Positions 1-8,352 of a DNA stretch of 64,000 bases are shown piece by piece (position 1 is the first letter of the stretch; each line of letters starts with the position of its first letter). A program made the position numbers and the translations under genes. Source of the DNA: Halorubellus sp034808145 (GTDB lineage Archaea; Halobacteriota; Halobacteria; Halobacteriales; Natrialbaceae); contig NZ_JAXHGM010000013.1 of assembly GCF_034808145.1 (NCBI RefSeq), positions 1 through 64,000 on the forward strand, written 5' to 3'. A model generated the notes under the pieces. The model made no database searches. It had not been told where the DNA came from and was given only the letters and a program-made list of their open reading frames with translations.

Positions 1-63
1 AAATGAAATCTTGCGTACCCTTGTCAGACACTTCTAGTAAAACTTACTACTATTCCGTCGATA

Positions 64-87
64 CCACACCCCGTGTGCGAGATGAAT
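64..87 (+). repeat. ORB-like origin repeat 1 (class A)
   Basis: A 24-bp copy of the element with core ACCCCGTGTGCGAGATGAAT. It lies just past the 3' end of the orc1/cdc6 gene. It is almost identical to the copies at 1607-1630 and 1797-1820 and to the inverted copy at 2149-2172, so ORBs sit on both sides of the initiator gene, as is usual in haloarchaeal origins. Confidence 0.8.
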
Positions 88-115
88 CCGTCGCCGATGT
101 CGAGGACTCTTCGAG

Positions 116-1462
116 TTAGTTGCCCTCGAAGAAATCCTCTATCTGCGCATTGACAACAGGCCGAATCAAATCCTCATCGTGTTCTACCTCTTCGAGTCGA
201 ATATCAGCTTGAAGCGTCTCAGCGACCACTTCTGGGTCGTCGACGAAGGTATACTCCTTGTGGACACCGCTCCCATAGCCACGCCCTCGTTTCTGCGAAG
301 TGACGAAGTTGTAGGTCTCCGCCTCGCTCATGTACCGTAAGTAAGAATCCCGGGATTTCTCATCAGCATCGAGTAGGTCAGTGAGGTACTGATATACGCG
401 GTATGCAACCGTGCTAGGAACAGCGTTCAGGTTGCGCTTCGAGTGAACGGGAACGATCGCAGTGGCATAAAGCGAGAGCTTCTTTTGTGTCGATAGACCC
501 TGCATCTGGGTTAAAGTCCGGTCGCGTTCAGCCTCTTTCTGGGCATCGCGAACGTGCCCTTCACGAATCGTGTCTTCACCGGATCGATCCGCAATCTCAC
601 CGGCTTTCCTGAACAGATCAATAGCCTTTCGAGCATCACCGTGGTCCTGGGCGGCGAACGCGGCACTGAGTGGAATGATACCGTCCTCTAGTACATCATC
701 TTGATATGCGTCACGACGTCGCTCGAGAATCGACTGCAGTTGGTTCGCATCGTAGTCCGGGAAAACGACATCCTGTGGATTGAACGAGCTCTCGGCCCGG
801 CCGTCGAGATCCTTCATGAACCGGGGATCATTCGTGAGCGCAGCGACCGAAACGTGCCCCTCGATGCGACCGAGCTGTGAGGCTCGAGACAGCTGGTAGA
901 GAAGTTTCGAATACGCCGGCTCGTCGTTCGGATCTCGTTGCCGGCCGACCAGAAGGTCAACCTCGTCGAGGATGATAATGACCGAGTCGAAATTGTTGCT
1001 CAGAATTTCGTAGAACCGATTGAGCTTTTGGTCCGTCGAGATGCCACTTTGAGGAATGCCGACTCCGACACCAGCTTCGTCAGCTGCATTCTTCGCCAAG
1101 CGATAGACAGCCCGGTCGTGCGATTTGATTGTCTGGCAGTTGATTTTGATAACGCCGAACCGGTCTTCCTGAGAGTTCGCGAGTTCGAGAACCTGTTGAC
1201 AGACCGCATTGATGATGAGCGATTTCCCGGTCCCTGACGGCCCGTAGAGGAGCATGTTGGGAGGGCGGTTTCCCTGCAGTGCCGGTCGAAGGTAGGTGAT
1301 GATGTCGTCCAGCTGGTCATCACGACCGACGATTCGGTCCTCGTCAATGACGGCATCTGGGTCGAGAAGTCCTTTATCTCGAAAAACAGAATTCTGAACA
1401 CCCTCTTGAAGACGGCCCTTGATAGATTGTGAGAGAGACTGTTGATTGTCGCCGTCAGCCAT
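116..1462 (-). CDS. orc1/cdc6: Orc1/Cdc6 family replication initiator
   Basis: AAA+ ATPase of about 448 residues that should bind the neighbouring ORB repeats and load the MCM helicase at this origin. Seen: Walker A GPSGTGKS, Walker B IIILDEVD, sensor-1 region with ALTNDPRF, and a C-terminal winged-helix portion ending in acidic residues, in the usual order and at the family's usual length. I place the start at MADGDNQQ (1462) rather than at the upstream ATG (1513). A TTTATA box lies about 28 nt before 1462, which fits a leaderless transcript, and the extra residues upstream look non-coding. An ORB copy (1498-1521) sits directly upstream of that promoter, so autoregulation by its own product is likely (inference). 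Plasmid-type Orc proteins usually recognise only their own repeats. Confidence 0.96.
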   Translation of the reverse strand: MADGDNQQSLSQSIKGRLQEGVQNSVFRDKGLLDPDAVIDEDRIVGRDDQLDDIITYLRPALQGNRPPNMLLYGPSGTGKSLIINAVCQQVLELANSQEDRFGVIKINCQTIKSHDRAVYRLAKNAADEAGVGVGIPQSGISTDQKLNRFYEILSNNFDSVIIILDEVDLLVGRQRDPNDEPAYSKLLYQLSRASQLGRIEGHVSVAALTNDPRFMKDLDGRAESSFNPQDVVFPDYDANQLQSILERRRDAYQDDVLEDGIIPLSAAFAAQDHGDARKAIDLFRKAGEIADRSGEDTIREGHVRDAQKEAERDRTLTQMQGLSTQKKLSLYATAIVPVHSKRNLNAVPSTVAYRVYQYLTDLLDADEKSRDSYLRYMSEAETYNFVTSQKRGRGYGSGVHKEYTFVDDPEVVAETLQADIRLEEVEHDEDLIRPVVNAQIEDFFEGN

Positions 1463-1497
1463 GTTTGCGCAGTTATGTCGAGAGTATAAATAACTAT

Positions 1498-1521
1498 GGG
1501 ACACCGTGTGCAAGGTTAAAT
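1498..1521 (+). repeat. ORB-like origin repeat (class B)
   Basis: Variant with core ACACCGTGTGCAAGGTTAAA, directly upstream of the orc1/cdc6 promoter. It shares the tail GCAAGGT-AAAT with the copy at 1687-1711 instead of the GCGATATGAAT tail of class A. Confidence 0.7.
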
Positions 1522-1606
1522 CGGGTGGATTTACGCAATAGAAGCGGTCTTAGGGCGGGTGTCTAGTGGAGTCTGGTGACCGTGGGCGAAGTCAATTACC
1601 CGTAGT

Positions 1607-1630
1607 GACCCCCCGTGTGCGATATGAAAT
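1607..1630 (+). repeat. ORB-like origin repeat (class A)
   Basis: Copy with core CCCCCGTGTGCGATATGAAA, same orientation as the element at 1797-1820. Confidence 0.8.
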
Positions 1631-1686
1631 CACAGATGGTTCATCGAACAGCCGTCGATACTGATGGGAGTCAGAAGATCTCGACG

Positions 1687-1711
1687 GACACCCCTGTATG
1701 CAAGGTGAAAT
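1687..1711 (+). repeat. ORB-like origin repeat (class B, degenerate)
   Basis: Copy reading ACACCCCTGTATGCAAGGTG. It has the class B tail and one changed base in the GTGTGC core (GTATGC). Confidence 0.65.
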
Positions 1712-1796
1712 ACCAGACGTGGTCTCACTCCGGATATGTCCGAGAGTATCTCTTGACGATTCCGAGTGAAATCGGAGCTCGCCCGGTAAGTTACCC

Positions 1797-1820
1797 CCAC
1801 ACCCCGTGTGCGATATGAAT
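1797..1820 (+). repeat. ORB-like origin repeat (class A)
   Basis: Best-conserved copy, containing ACACCCCGTGTGCGATATGA. It marks the left edge of the AT-rich core. Confidence 0.82.
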
Positions 1821-2148
1821 TTGTCGAGAGGGTAGGCAGAGATGGACGATCCAAATAATCCGAGGAATGGACGGAAGAGTTCATGAGAAGACGTAGAACC
1901 GACAAAGACACTCAGTCTACAGGGGAAGAAAGCGATAGACGAAACGAGTCATATCACGAAACATATCGTTTCGCTTCGACTGACTCTAGTTGTACTACGG
2001 TTTTGGTTGACAGACTGGCTATGTAAAGGTTTCCTTAAGCTATGCCTATTTCGATATTGCTGGTTTTGGAACCTCTCCTCCTTGAAATCGTGAATACTTG
2101 GTGTTTCGTGGGTTCTCTCTTCGATACCCCCCTTCCGTCGTTTCCCGA

Positions 2149-2172
2149 ATTCATATCGCACACGGGGTGTGG
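2149..2172 (-). repeat. ORB-like origin repeat, inverted (class A)
   Basis: Exact reverse complement of the 1797-1820 element over 24 bp (contains CATATCGCACACGGGGTGTG). It marks the right edge of the AT-rich core. Confidence 0.82.
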
Positions 2173-2196
2173 GGGTTCGCTATCGTGAGAACTGCG

Positions 2197-2240
2197 ATTA
2201 ACCAACAGACCGTCGTCAACTAACTCAGGTGTTGGTTAAT
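2197..2240. repeat. Inverted repeat ATTAACCAACA-N22-TGTTGGTTAAT
   Basis: Perfect 11-bp arms at 2197-2207 and 2230-2240 separated by 22 bp. The same arms (10 bp, 21-bp spacer) recur at 46013-46053. The centre-to-centre distance of about three helical turns suits two DNA-binding dimers or a looped operator (inference). It lies just outside the inverted ORB of the origin. Confidence 0.75.
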
Positions 2241-2496
2241 ATTGCTCATCTTTCGCGATCACCAGCAACTCCAAAATCTGTGTCTCTACAGCGGCAAAAT
2301 CGGCACCGAATTTAACCTGAATTCGTCAATCCGGTAGACCGCAAGTGCTTTCAGGTAGTTGTCATCACAGCAGCGAATCCGGCCCCGAACGCGCCAGCCC
2401 AAATAAGGCTTGTGCGGTCCAGGATTCGAGTATCTTCCAACCTCTGATGAGGACTTTGCGACAGTCTAAGGCCAGAATCCGACAGTTTACACTTCG

Positions 2497-2510
2497 AACA
2501 CGGGGTGTGC
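2497..2510 (-). repeat. ORB-like core, inverted (partial)
   Basis: AACACGGGGTGTGC, matching the inverse ORB core without the conserved ATATGAAT flank. Outermost repeat on the right side of the origin. Confidence 0.55.
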
Positions 2511-2748
2511 CATCAGTGGCGAGACCGAGCAGACCTTCATAGTCAGGGACGAGTCACACCCTCGAACGTGCGGGCGAGTGTGGATATTGGCTTGGTATCT
2601 GCGTTCACGAGTGGATCTGACTAGCGTGATTGTCTGAAACCCGGTGAGGGGAACGCTTACACATATTTTCACACACGAACACGGCAATCAGAAGTGTTTA
2701 ATGGCAATATCCGCTACCTACATTTCGACGAATGACGGTGAAATAAAA

Positions 2749-3015
2749 ATGGGTGGGGTGCCAGACAAGCAATCCACGACGGTCACGATCGACCTTGCAG
2801 ACTACGTCTACCTCACCTGGGCAGACGACATCAACCGCTCCGGGCTCTTCCGGAAAGCTGTCCGCCGACGGATGCGCGACGACGGCATCACGCCCGCACA
2901 CCTCCAGGATCGACTCACTGCCGCCCTCGACGCCGGCGTCACCAAGCAAGCGCTCCTGGACACGAACAACCAGTACGAACTCGACCGCCTCCTCACCGAC
3001 GAACTCAACGGATGA
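2749..3015 (+). CDS. Small RHH-like protein at the head of the transfer operon
   Basis: About 88 residues. The segment STTVTIDLADYVYLTWADDI followed by NRSGLFRKAVRRRM resembles a ribbon-helix-helix fold: a short beta strand with alternating hydrophobics, then two helices with the typical N-R-S-x-hydrophobic-x-R-x-A turn. Such proteins commonly autorepress plasmid transfer operons, so a regulatory role is plausible (inference). Its stop overlaps the start of the next gene by 4 bp, so it belongs to the operon. The start at 2749 is chosen because the sequence becomes family-like there; an in-frame ATG at 2701 with an upstream CATATTTT box is an alternative. Confidence 0.68.
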   Translation: MGGVPDKQSTTVTIDLADYVYLTWADDINRSGLFRKAVRRRMRDDGITPAHLQDRLTAALDAGVTKQALLDTNNQYELDRLLTDELNG

Positions 3016-3500
3016 CTCACTCGACACCCCCCACCCCCAGCCGCACGTATCGCGTCCTCACCACGACACTCATCGCCTGCATCGCACTCACTGCAGTCCT
3101 CGCACTCGCCGTCCCGGGCGTCGCCGCGATGCCCGATAGTGACGGCGACGGTGTCAGCAATGGGAACGACAAGTGTCCGAACCAGGCCGGCGCGAAATCG
3201 AACGGTTGCGTCGTCAACGTCAACATCTGTGATACCGGCTTCCTGCCCCAGATCGCGAACGCCATCATCCAGCTGTGTATCTACGGCGGCGGTGCCGGCA
3301 TGTTCCTCACCGTCATGAGCACGAGCGCGATGGAGAGCCTCCCCAGTCTCGGCGAAGAACAACGCCAGAGCCTCAAACGCGCCCGCCGGTTCTCCATCAG
3401 CGCCGGCGGGAAACTCTTCGCCATCGGCCCGATATCCATCCTCATCATCGAAGCCACCGGCATGCCCTGGGCGCAGTGCATCAACCTCTTCCCGTTCTGA
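3012..3500 (+). CDS. VirB2-like pilin candidate with Ca-binding repeat
   Basis: Small exported protein of 162 residues. Seen: a cleavable-looking signal (residues about 15-39, ending VPGVAA), a thrombospondin type-3-like calcium motif DSDGDGVSNGNDKCPN right after it, then two hydrophobic segments (about 80-104 and 131-150) separated by a basic loop rich in R and K. A signal plus two closely spaced membrane helices in a product of about 120 residues is the layout of VirB2/TrbC pilins, and the gene lies in a VirB6/VirB4/VirD4-like operon, so a pilin or channel-lining role is inferred. The calcium motif is unusual for such a protein. It starts within the stop of the preceding gene. Confidence 0.72.
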   Translation: MTHSTPPTPSRTYRVLTTTLIACIALTAVLALAVPGVAAMPDSDGDGVSNGNDKCPNQAGAKSNGCVVNVNICDTGFLPQIANAIIQLCIYGGGAGMFLTVMSTSAMESLPSLGEEQRQSLKRARRFSISAGGKLFAIGPISILIIEATGMPWAQCINLFPF

Positions 3501-3563
3501 TCGCTCGGGGACGCCGCGCCATCGACCACACTCGCAAGGATCAACCACCACTCGACGCCTGGG

Positions 3564-5630
3564 ATGCCACCGATGCCACTCTCCACTCGACGCACAACCG
3601 CGGGCACGCTCCTCGCTCGAGCGCTGCTCATCACCGTCCTCTTTGGAAGTCTCGCTGTCAGTGCGATCGGCGCGACGACTGCTGACCCCACCACGCCTCG
3701 ATACGAACAAACACCGGCCGTCGACCATGTCGACGCACCCGCAGTCACCACGACGAGTCCTGGTCTCGCGAGTCCGCCTGACGACGAGTCGGACGGGACG
3801 GAGCATCCGATGTGCCAGCATTACGGCGAGAATGGCCTCGCGATCAACGTCTCGGCGGCACTGTTCAGCCGAGATGTCGACCAACTCGACGGCCAGGGCT
3901 ACACCCGAGTCGAGTACATCGAGCACTGTGGGCACGAGCCGACGTGGGCGACCAACCGCACGCTCGAGTTCGACTACACGAGCATGCAGGCGTTCCCGCA
4001 GGTCGGCACGTGGAACCGCCGTGACGTCGGTGACGTCCCGTTCCCGACGCCTCGCGGGCAGGTGAGTCTCCACCCGGAAGGCGAATCGACGTACGACGCG
4101 GGCTATCTCAAGGACGCGACCGCGAGCGTGTTCGCGGTCACACCCAGTGTGGCGCTCCGAGACGAAGCCCGCGGCGGCACCACCCTCCTCATCCGCGACA
4201 ACACCACCATCCATGGGACCCAGTCCTACCGCACACAGCTCCCTCGAGGGCTGAACGATACGAGTGGTCGCACGCACGTCACGTACGACGTCGAACGCCA
4301 CCGCGTCGTCGGTGCGTGCCTCCTCGACGGCGACTATCGCAGCGACGCCGGTACCCTCCACGAGAACGAATCAGCGACCCTCTGTCGGAGTCACACGCCA
4401 CTCGCGACGGGCGCCGGTCTGAACACTGGTGGCCCCCACGATCCAGCCGCCCGCCGGAACGCGTCGCTGTCGTTCACGTACACGACCGCGATGAACGACT
4501 CCCTCTCGTACGTCGCCACCTTCGAATTCCGACTCCAACGGACCGAGACGGTCTGCACCGACTGGAACGGCACGTCGAACACGTGTAACGGGACGTACGT
4601 CGTCGAGGAGTTCTCGGAGACGAGCCAGTACACGTCGGCGGTCGACCACCTCGACGTCGAGTACTACAGTCAACCAACCCCGACCGCCGAGGTTGCTCGC
4701 TACCCGAACGGTAGCACCGAGTTCATCCTCGAAGCACGCAACACGTACGGCTACCGCCTCGGCTGGGACGCCCTCTTCTCAGGCGTCCGCTTCCCCGACT
4801 CGAACACGCAAGCGGGGTGGACGTGGCGCGTGTTCTCGGCGGAACGCCCATCGTGGCGGTATCTCGTCAACGACAGTCGAACGACGCGAACGAGAGCGCG
4901 GTCGCCGGCGCATCCACTCCAGAACTACGCCATCCCAGTCGCAACGACGACCGAGGACGCGACAGGGACGCGTCTCAGCACCCAGGGCGCTGTCCGCGTT
5001 CAGGACATCCTTCGGTCGAGTCCTGCAATCACGACGCCGAGCATCGACGACAACATCCTCATCTCCGCCCCTGAACCCCAGTACCGACTCCCGTACGCCG
5101 TCGTCTACGAATCACCACACGCGCTTGATTTCTCGCGAGCGGAGGTAATCGGCCTCCTGAATGGGACGAACACGACGGGGGTGTACGTCCAGCGCGAGGT
5201 CGACATTCGAGCGACGAACCTGAGCGCGACCGTCGAGCGCGTCAACGACACGCACCTACGCGCGACAGTCTCACTCGCCGGCATCCGCGGGACCGCGAAC
5301 GGCCAGGTCGAAACGCCGCTGTCGACACGGTCGACACTCGGGTACGTCGTCGTGAACGGTGAACGCATCCAGACCGGAGCCGACGGTACTGCAACCGTCA
5401 CAGTCCGGGATGCCGCGTACGTCGATGTCCGGTACGAGCCAGCGGGCTGGAAACAGCATCGTCGCAACGTCGGGTACCTCTCGAGCGCGCAGAGCGCTCG
5501 CGTACCTGACCCTGGCGCCGGATTCCTCCTCCAGTTAGTGAGCGAGCTGATCCTCCTGTTTTTCCCGTTCCTATTGGTGCTGGTAACGCTCCGGCATATC
5601 GCCCGCAACAACCCCGAACAAATTCACTGA
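3564..5630 (+). CDS. Large exported, C-terminally anchored protein of the transfer operon
   Basis: A 688-residue protein with an N-terminal signal (about 13-38, LLARALLITVLFGSLAVSA), a long hydrophilic ectodomain with many N-x-S/T sequons and paired cysteines, and a single C-terminal membrane helix (about 650-675) followed by a short basic tail. This topology puts almost the whole protein outside the cell. I do not recognise the fold. The position between the pilin-like gene and the VirB6/VirB4-like genes suggests a cell-surface part of the transfer machinery, for instance mating-pair contact (inference). Two nearby ATGs (3564, 3573) are possible starts. It is followed 4 bp later by the lipoprotein gene. 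Confidence 0.75.
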   Translation: MPPMPLSTRRTTAGTLLARALLITVLFGSLAVSAIGATTADPTTPRYEQTPAVDHVDAPAVTTTSPGLASPPDDESDGTEHPMCQHYGENGLAINVSAALFSRDVDQLDGQGYTRVEYIEHCGHEPTWATNRTLEFDYTSMQAFPQVGTWNRRDVGDVPFPTPRGQVSLHPEGESTYDAGYLKDATASVFAVTPSVALRDEARGGTTLLIRDNTTIHGTQSYRTQLPRGLNDTSGRTHVTYDVERHRVVGACLLDGDYRSDAGTLHENESATLCRSHTPLATGAGLNTGGPHDPAARRNASLSFTYTTAMNDSLSYVATFEFRLQRTETVCTDWNGTSNTCNGTYVVEEFSETSQYTSAVDHLDVEYYSQPTPTAEVARYPNGSTEFILEARNTYGYRLGWDALFSGVRFPDSNTQAGWTWRVFSAERPSWRYLVNDSRTTRTRARSPAHPLQNYAIPVATTTEDATGTRLSTQGAVRVQDILRSSPAITTPSIDDNILISAPEPQYRLPYAVVYESPHALDFSRAEVIGLLNGTNTTGVYVQREVDIRATNLSATVERVNDTHLRATVSLAGIRGTANGQVETPLSTRSTLGYVVVNGERIQTGADGTATVTVRDAAYVDVRYEPAGWKQHRRNVGYLSSAQSARVPDPGAGFLLQLVSELILLFFPFLLVLVTLRHIARNNPEQIH

Positions 5631-5634
5631 TCCT

Positions 5635-6546
5635 ATGACACCACACACGACGGATTCGACAGACAGCACGCCAACGAAGACGACGCGACGGCGAACACTC
5701 GCCGCCCTCGCAGCCAGCACGCTCGCACTCCCCGCCAGCGCAGGCTGCCTCACCAACGACACCGGGAGCAACGCGACCGATGACAGTGGTACGCGTGACT
5801 CACCACAGCTCCCGGACGTCTTCGAGTCGGTCTCCGTTGGCGCGTACGAACTGACCGTTGAAATCTCGACCCCCGAGGAACTGGATTCGGTCGGCCTCCG
5901 CCGGCCGACGAGCGGGCTTCTCGACCGCCAGCAAGCCCAGGGCACACACAGCTTCCCGCTGATGGAGGAACTGGACCTATACGAGCCGGGCGAGTTCGTG
6001 CTGGAAGCGAAGGCGGACTCGGAGGTTGTCGCCGAGCACACCTTCGAGATGGAACCCGACATCCGAATCACAAACATCGAATTCCTCGAAGATAGCTCTC
6101 TGAAGGAACTGACCTCGTCGAGGAGCGAGAGTAGTGGAACTGTCTGTGCTGAAAAAGCGAAAACACACCTGTTCACGGTCGAGAATAGCGGAACCGGTCC
6201 AGCCGCAGTCCGGTATCTGAAAGCCAACTTCCCAGATTCGATCACCGGCACCCATCGTTCGAAATGGGAGACTCGAAGGTCGCTGTACTGTCATGCAAGA
6301 GAGCGAACGGACTGGACGACGACGCCTGTCCTCGCGCCTGGTCAGATGTTGACGTTTGCACCTATGGGGGAGGCGGAAGCCGGCTATATAAGACAGAGTC
6401 TCGAGGCCAAGCACGTTATTCAGCTGTCGCTATTGGAGCAAGCCTCTGATACGTGGTTCACGCAGGACGTCCAGATGGGATTCGAAAAAGCCGGGGATGA
6501 CACCTACTTCCCGGTCTTCGAGACCGTACAGGAAGCGGAAGACTGA
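5635..6546 (+). CDS. Tat-type lipoprotein of the transfer operon
   Basis: A 303-residue protein with a twin-arginine signal (TRRRTLAALAASTLALPA) and the lipobox SAGC at about residue 37, so it should be exported folded and lipid-anchored on the outer face of the membrane. The mature part is beta-rich and acidic with two CARDB-like strands (ELTVEISTPEEL and FTVENSGTGPAAVRYL). No enzyme motif is visible. The gene lies 4 bp after its upstream neighbour and 3 bp before the VirB6-like gene. By analogy with VirB7-type lipoproteins it may stabilise the channel, but there is no sequence proof. Confidence 0.78.
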   Translation: MTPHTTDSTDSTPTKTTRRRTLAALAASTLALPASAGCLTNDTGSNATDDSGTRDSPQLPDVFESVSVGAYELTVEISTPEELDSVGLRRPTSGLLDRQQAQGTHSFPLMEELDLYEPGEFVLEAKADSEVVAEHTFEMEPDIRITNIEFLEDSSLKELTSSRSESSGTVCAEKAKTHLFTVENSGTGPAAVRYLKANFPDSITGTHRSKWETRRSLYCHARERTDWTTTPVLAPGQMLTFAPMGEAEAGYIRQSLEAKHVIQLSLLEQASDTWFTQDVQMGFEKAGDDTYFPVFETVQEAED

Positions 6547-6549
6547 CCG

Positions 6550-8352
6550 ATGTTTGAGACGTTCCCCGGAATTCTGCAGTTTGTACCGCTCCAGATCGGG
6601 ATTAGCTGGGAATCGGTCTTTGATATCTTCACCGACCAGCTTCCGGACATGTACAGGTCGTTTGTCGAATGGTCGTTGACACAGGTAATCGACCAATTCC
6701 TTGGAAAACAGGGGGACCTCTTCCGCGTTATCCTGCGCACACCGGCCCCCGAGATGCGCAACGGTGGCGTCCTATTCGGCACTCCGAAACAACCCATCTG
6801 GAACCATCTGAAGACGCTATACTGGAGTAAATTCCTGCCCGTCGGCTATCTCGTTCTCTTCTTATCCGTGATGGTCAGCAATTTCGGGAAAGCCTGGGGG
6901 GTCGGTAGCGAAAAAACGAACCATCGACGAATCGGCCTCGTCGTCGGATTGTTCCTCATCCCTGGCGGATGGTATCTCGCTGTCGCGTATCTGAAACTCA
7001 TGAACCTCTTCGCGTTGAGTGTTCTTCCCGCACCCAGCGACCTCCAAGATGTCACAGTGGCCACGATGTCGAATATCCTCAGCGGTGAGATTGTGATTGC
7101 GAGCCTCGTCGGTGGAGTCGCGATCGTCGCCTATCTTCTCGCGGTGATTGTACACATGGTCCGACTGTTCGCGATTTGGGTGATCGTGCCAACTTTGCCC
7201 TTGGTGATGGGGTTCGACCTCGGTGAATTCCCGATACTGGGGAACTTCTCACGGCGAGCGTACAGCGCGTTCATCGTCTTGGGCGCGGTTCCGATTCCAA
7301 TCGGAATCGGGACTCGGATTATGCTCTCCTTTCAGGGAATGGCAGACAAGGGCGGGAACGTGTTCTATGCGGGGATTGCGGACCTGATGTTCGTATTGGT
7401 GGTGCCGACGTTCGCGGCATTGGTTCCGATTTACGTGTTCTCGCAGGCGGCGGACTACGCGTCGATTCGGGGAGCGACTGCGGCGCTCTCGCTGGTTGCA
7501 AAGCCCGCGGGCATTGCCGCGGCTGGCTGGAAAGCAGCTGGCAAGAAGGGCCTCTCGAAGATGTTCGGTTCAAGCTCTGACGATGGGGATACCGACGATG
7601 ACGGTGGTGGTGGCCCAGATGACTCTGGGCCACGCCCATCGACTGACGATGATGACGGCGAGGGTCGGCACCCTGGTCGAGGGAATGGTTCGGCGACTGG
7701 CCGCGGTGGCCTCCCGAAACGTCGGCCGTCGGGTGCTCGCCCAGATACGCGTGGTGGGCCGAAGCCGAATCCAGCGTCTGACGTCGACGCCTCGAACTGG
7801 AACCCGGGCACCAACCGCCGGGGGACCTCGACAGCCAGCAGCAACTCGGAGCGTCCCGCCCTCCCGGGGTATCAGCACACACACCCGGCGAGTGCGTACC
7901 CCGAGACGACACCCGAACAAGCGCAACGAGCGGGCGACCCGCTCGTCGGCGATAGCGCTCGCGCGGATTACGTCGCTGGCGGCGACGCTCGGTCGGATGT
8001 CGATTACGTGAGTGACGGCCGGATGGTCGACCCGGAGGTGTCGTTCGCGACGCACGCTGACCGCGAGTTTGCGCGCTCGCAAGTCATCGCGACCGGGGCC
8101 GCCAGCCCCTACTTTCGAACGCAGGCACCCACCAACCAGGGGACACGCCGTGGGTCGAGCGATGGCAGTGGCGGTGGTATCGAGCAATCGGACGGCAGCG
8201 AGACGCCTGCAATCGTCGACGAGGCGGCCGCGAGAGCGCGACGCCGCCGCGGGAAGCAGCCAGCCCAGACGAATCGAGCAGTCAAGCAGCACGAACGCCG
8301 GCGACGCCGGCAAGCCAGCCTCCGCGACCAGTACTACGGTGACGATTCCTGA
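6550..8352 (+). CDS. VirB6/TrbL-like polytopic membrane protein
   Basis: A 600-residue protein. Five or six hydrophobic segments can be seen at about residues 97-117, 127-157, 178-220 (two helices), 237-260 and 272-304. A long, Asp/Gly/Ser-rich, probably disordered cytoplasmic tail follows from about 335 to the end. This architecture, and the position directly upstream of a VirB4-like ATPase with a 1-bp overlap, match the VirB6/TrbL inner-membrane channel component of type IV secretion systems. No residue-level family signature is claimed. The start at 6550 follows the lipoprotein stop by 3 bp. Confidence 0.74.
   Translation: MFETFPGILQFVPLQIGISWESVFDIFTDQLPDMYRSFVEWSLTQVIDQFLGKQGDLFRVILRTPAPEMRNGGVLFGTPKQPIWNHLKTLYWSKFLPVGYLVLFLSVMVSNFGKAWGVGSEKTNHRRIGLVVGLFLIPGGWYLAVAYLKLMNLFALSVLPAPSDLQDVTVATMSNILSGEIVIASLVGGVAIVAYLLAVIVHMVRLFAIWVIVPTLPLVMGFDLGEFPILGNFSRRAYSAFIVLGAVPIPIGIGTRIMLSFQGMADKGGNVFYAGIADLMFVLVVPTFAALVPIYVFSQAADYASIRGATAALSLVAKPAGIAAAGWKAAGKKGLSKMFGSSSDDGDTDDDGGGGPDDSGPRPSTDDDDGEGRHPGRGNGSATGRGGLPKRRPSGARPDTRGGPKPNPASDVDASNWNPGTNRRGTSTASSNSERPALPGYQHTHPASAYPETTPEQAQRAGDPLVGDSARADYVAGGDARSDVDYVSDGRMVDPEVSFATHADREFARSQVIATGAASPYFRTQAPTNQGTRRGSSDGSGGGIEQSDGSETPAIVDEAAARARRRRGKQPAQTNRAVKQHERRRRRQASLRDQYYGDDS

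Larger units (their letters stand above)
1463..2696. other. Replication origin region
   Basis: Gene-free stretch of about 1.2 kb beside orc1/cdc6. It holds four direct ORB-like repeats (1498-1521, 1607-1630, 1687-1711, 1797-1820), then an AT-richer segment (about 1830-2140), then two copies in the opposite orientation (2149-2172 and 2497-2510). This inward-facing arrangement around an AT-rich core is the classic haloarchaeal origin layout, and the AT-rich core is the probable duplex-unwinding element. A small dyad, CGAAAC-N5-GTTTCG, lies at 1957-1973 inside it. The short reading frames here (such as 1949-2161 and 2345-2542) look accidental. Confidence 0.85.

Noticed and set aside
1615..2161. 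Several short frames inside the origin
   Set aside because: They cover the ORB repeats and the AT-rich core, have no haloarchaeal composition, and overlap each other on both strands.
2808..4361. Long antisense frame (517 codons) over the pilin-like and surface-protein genes
   Set aside because: Arg-rich, low-complexity translation, and it overlaps three coding starts on the plus strand. High third-position GC on the plus strand explains it.
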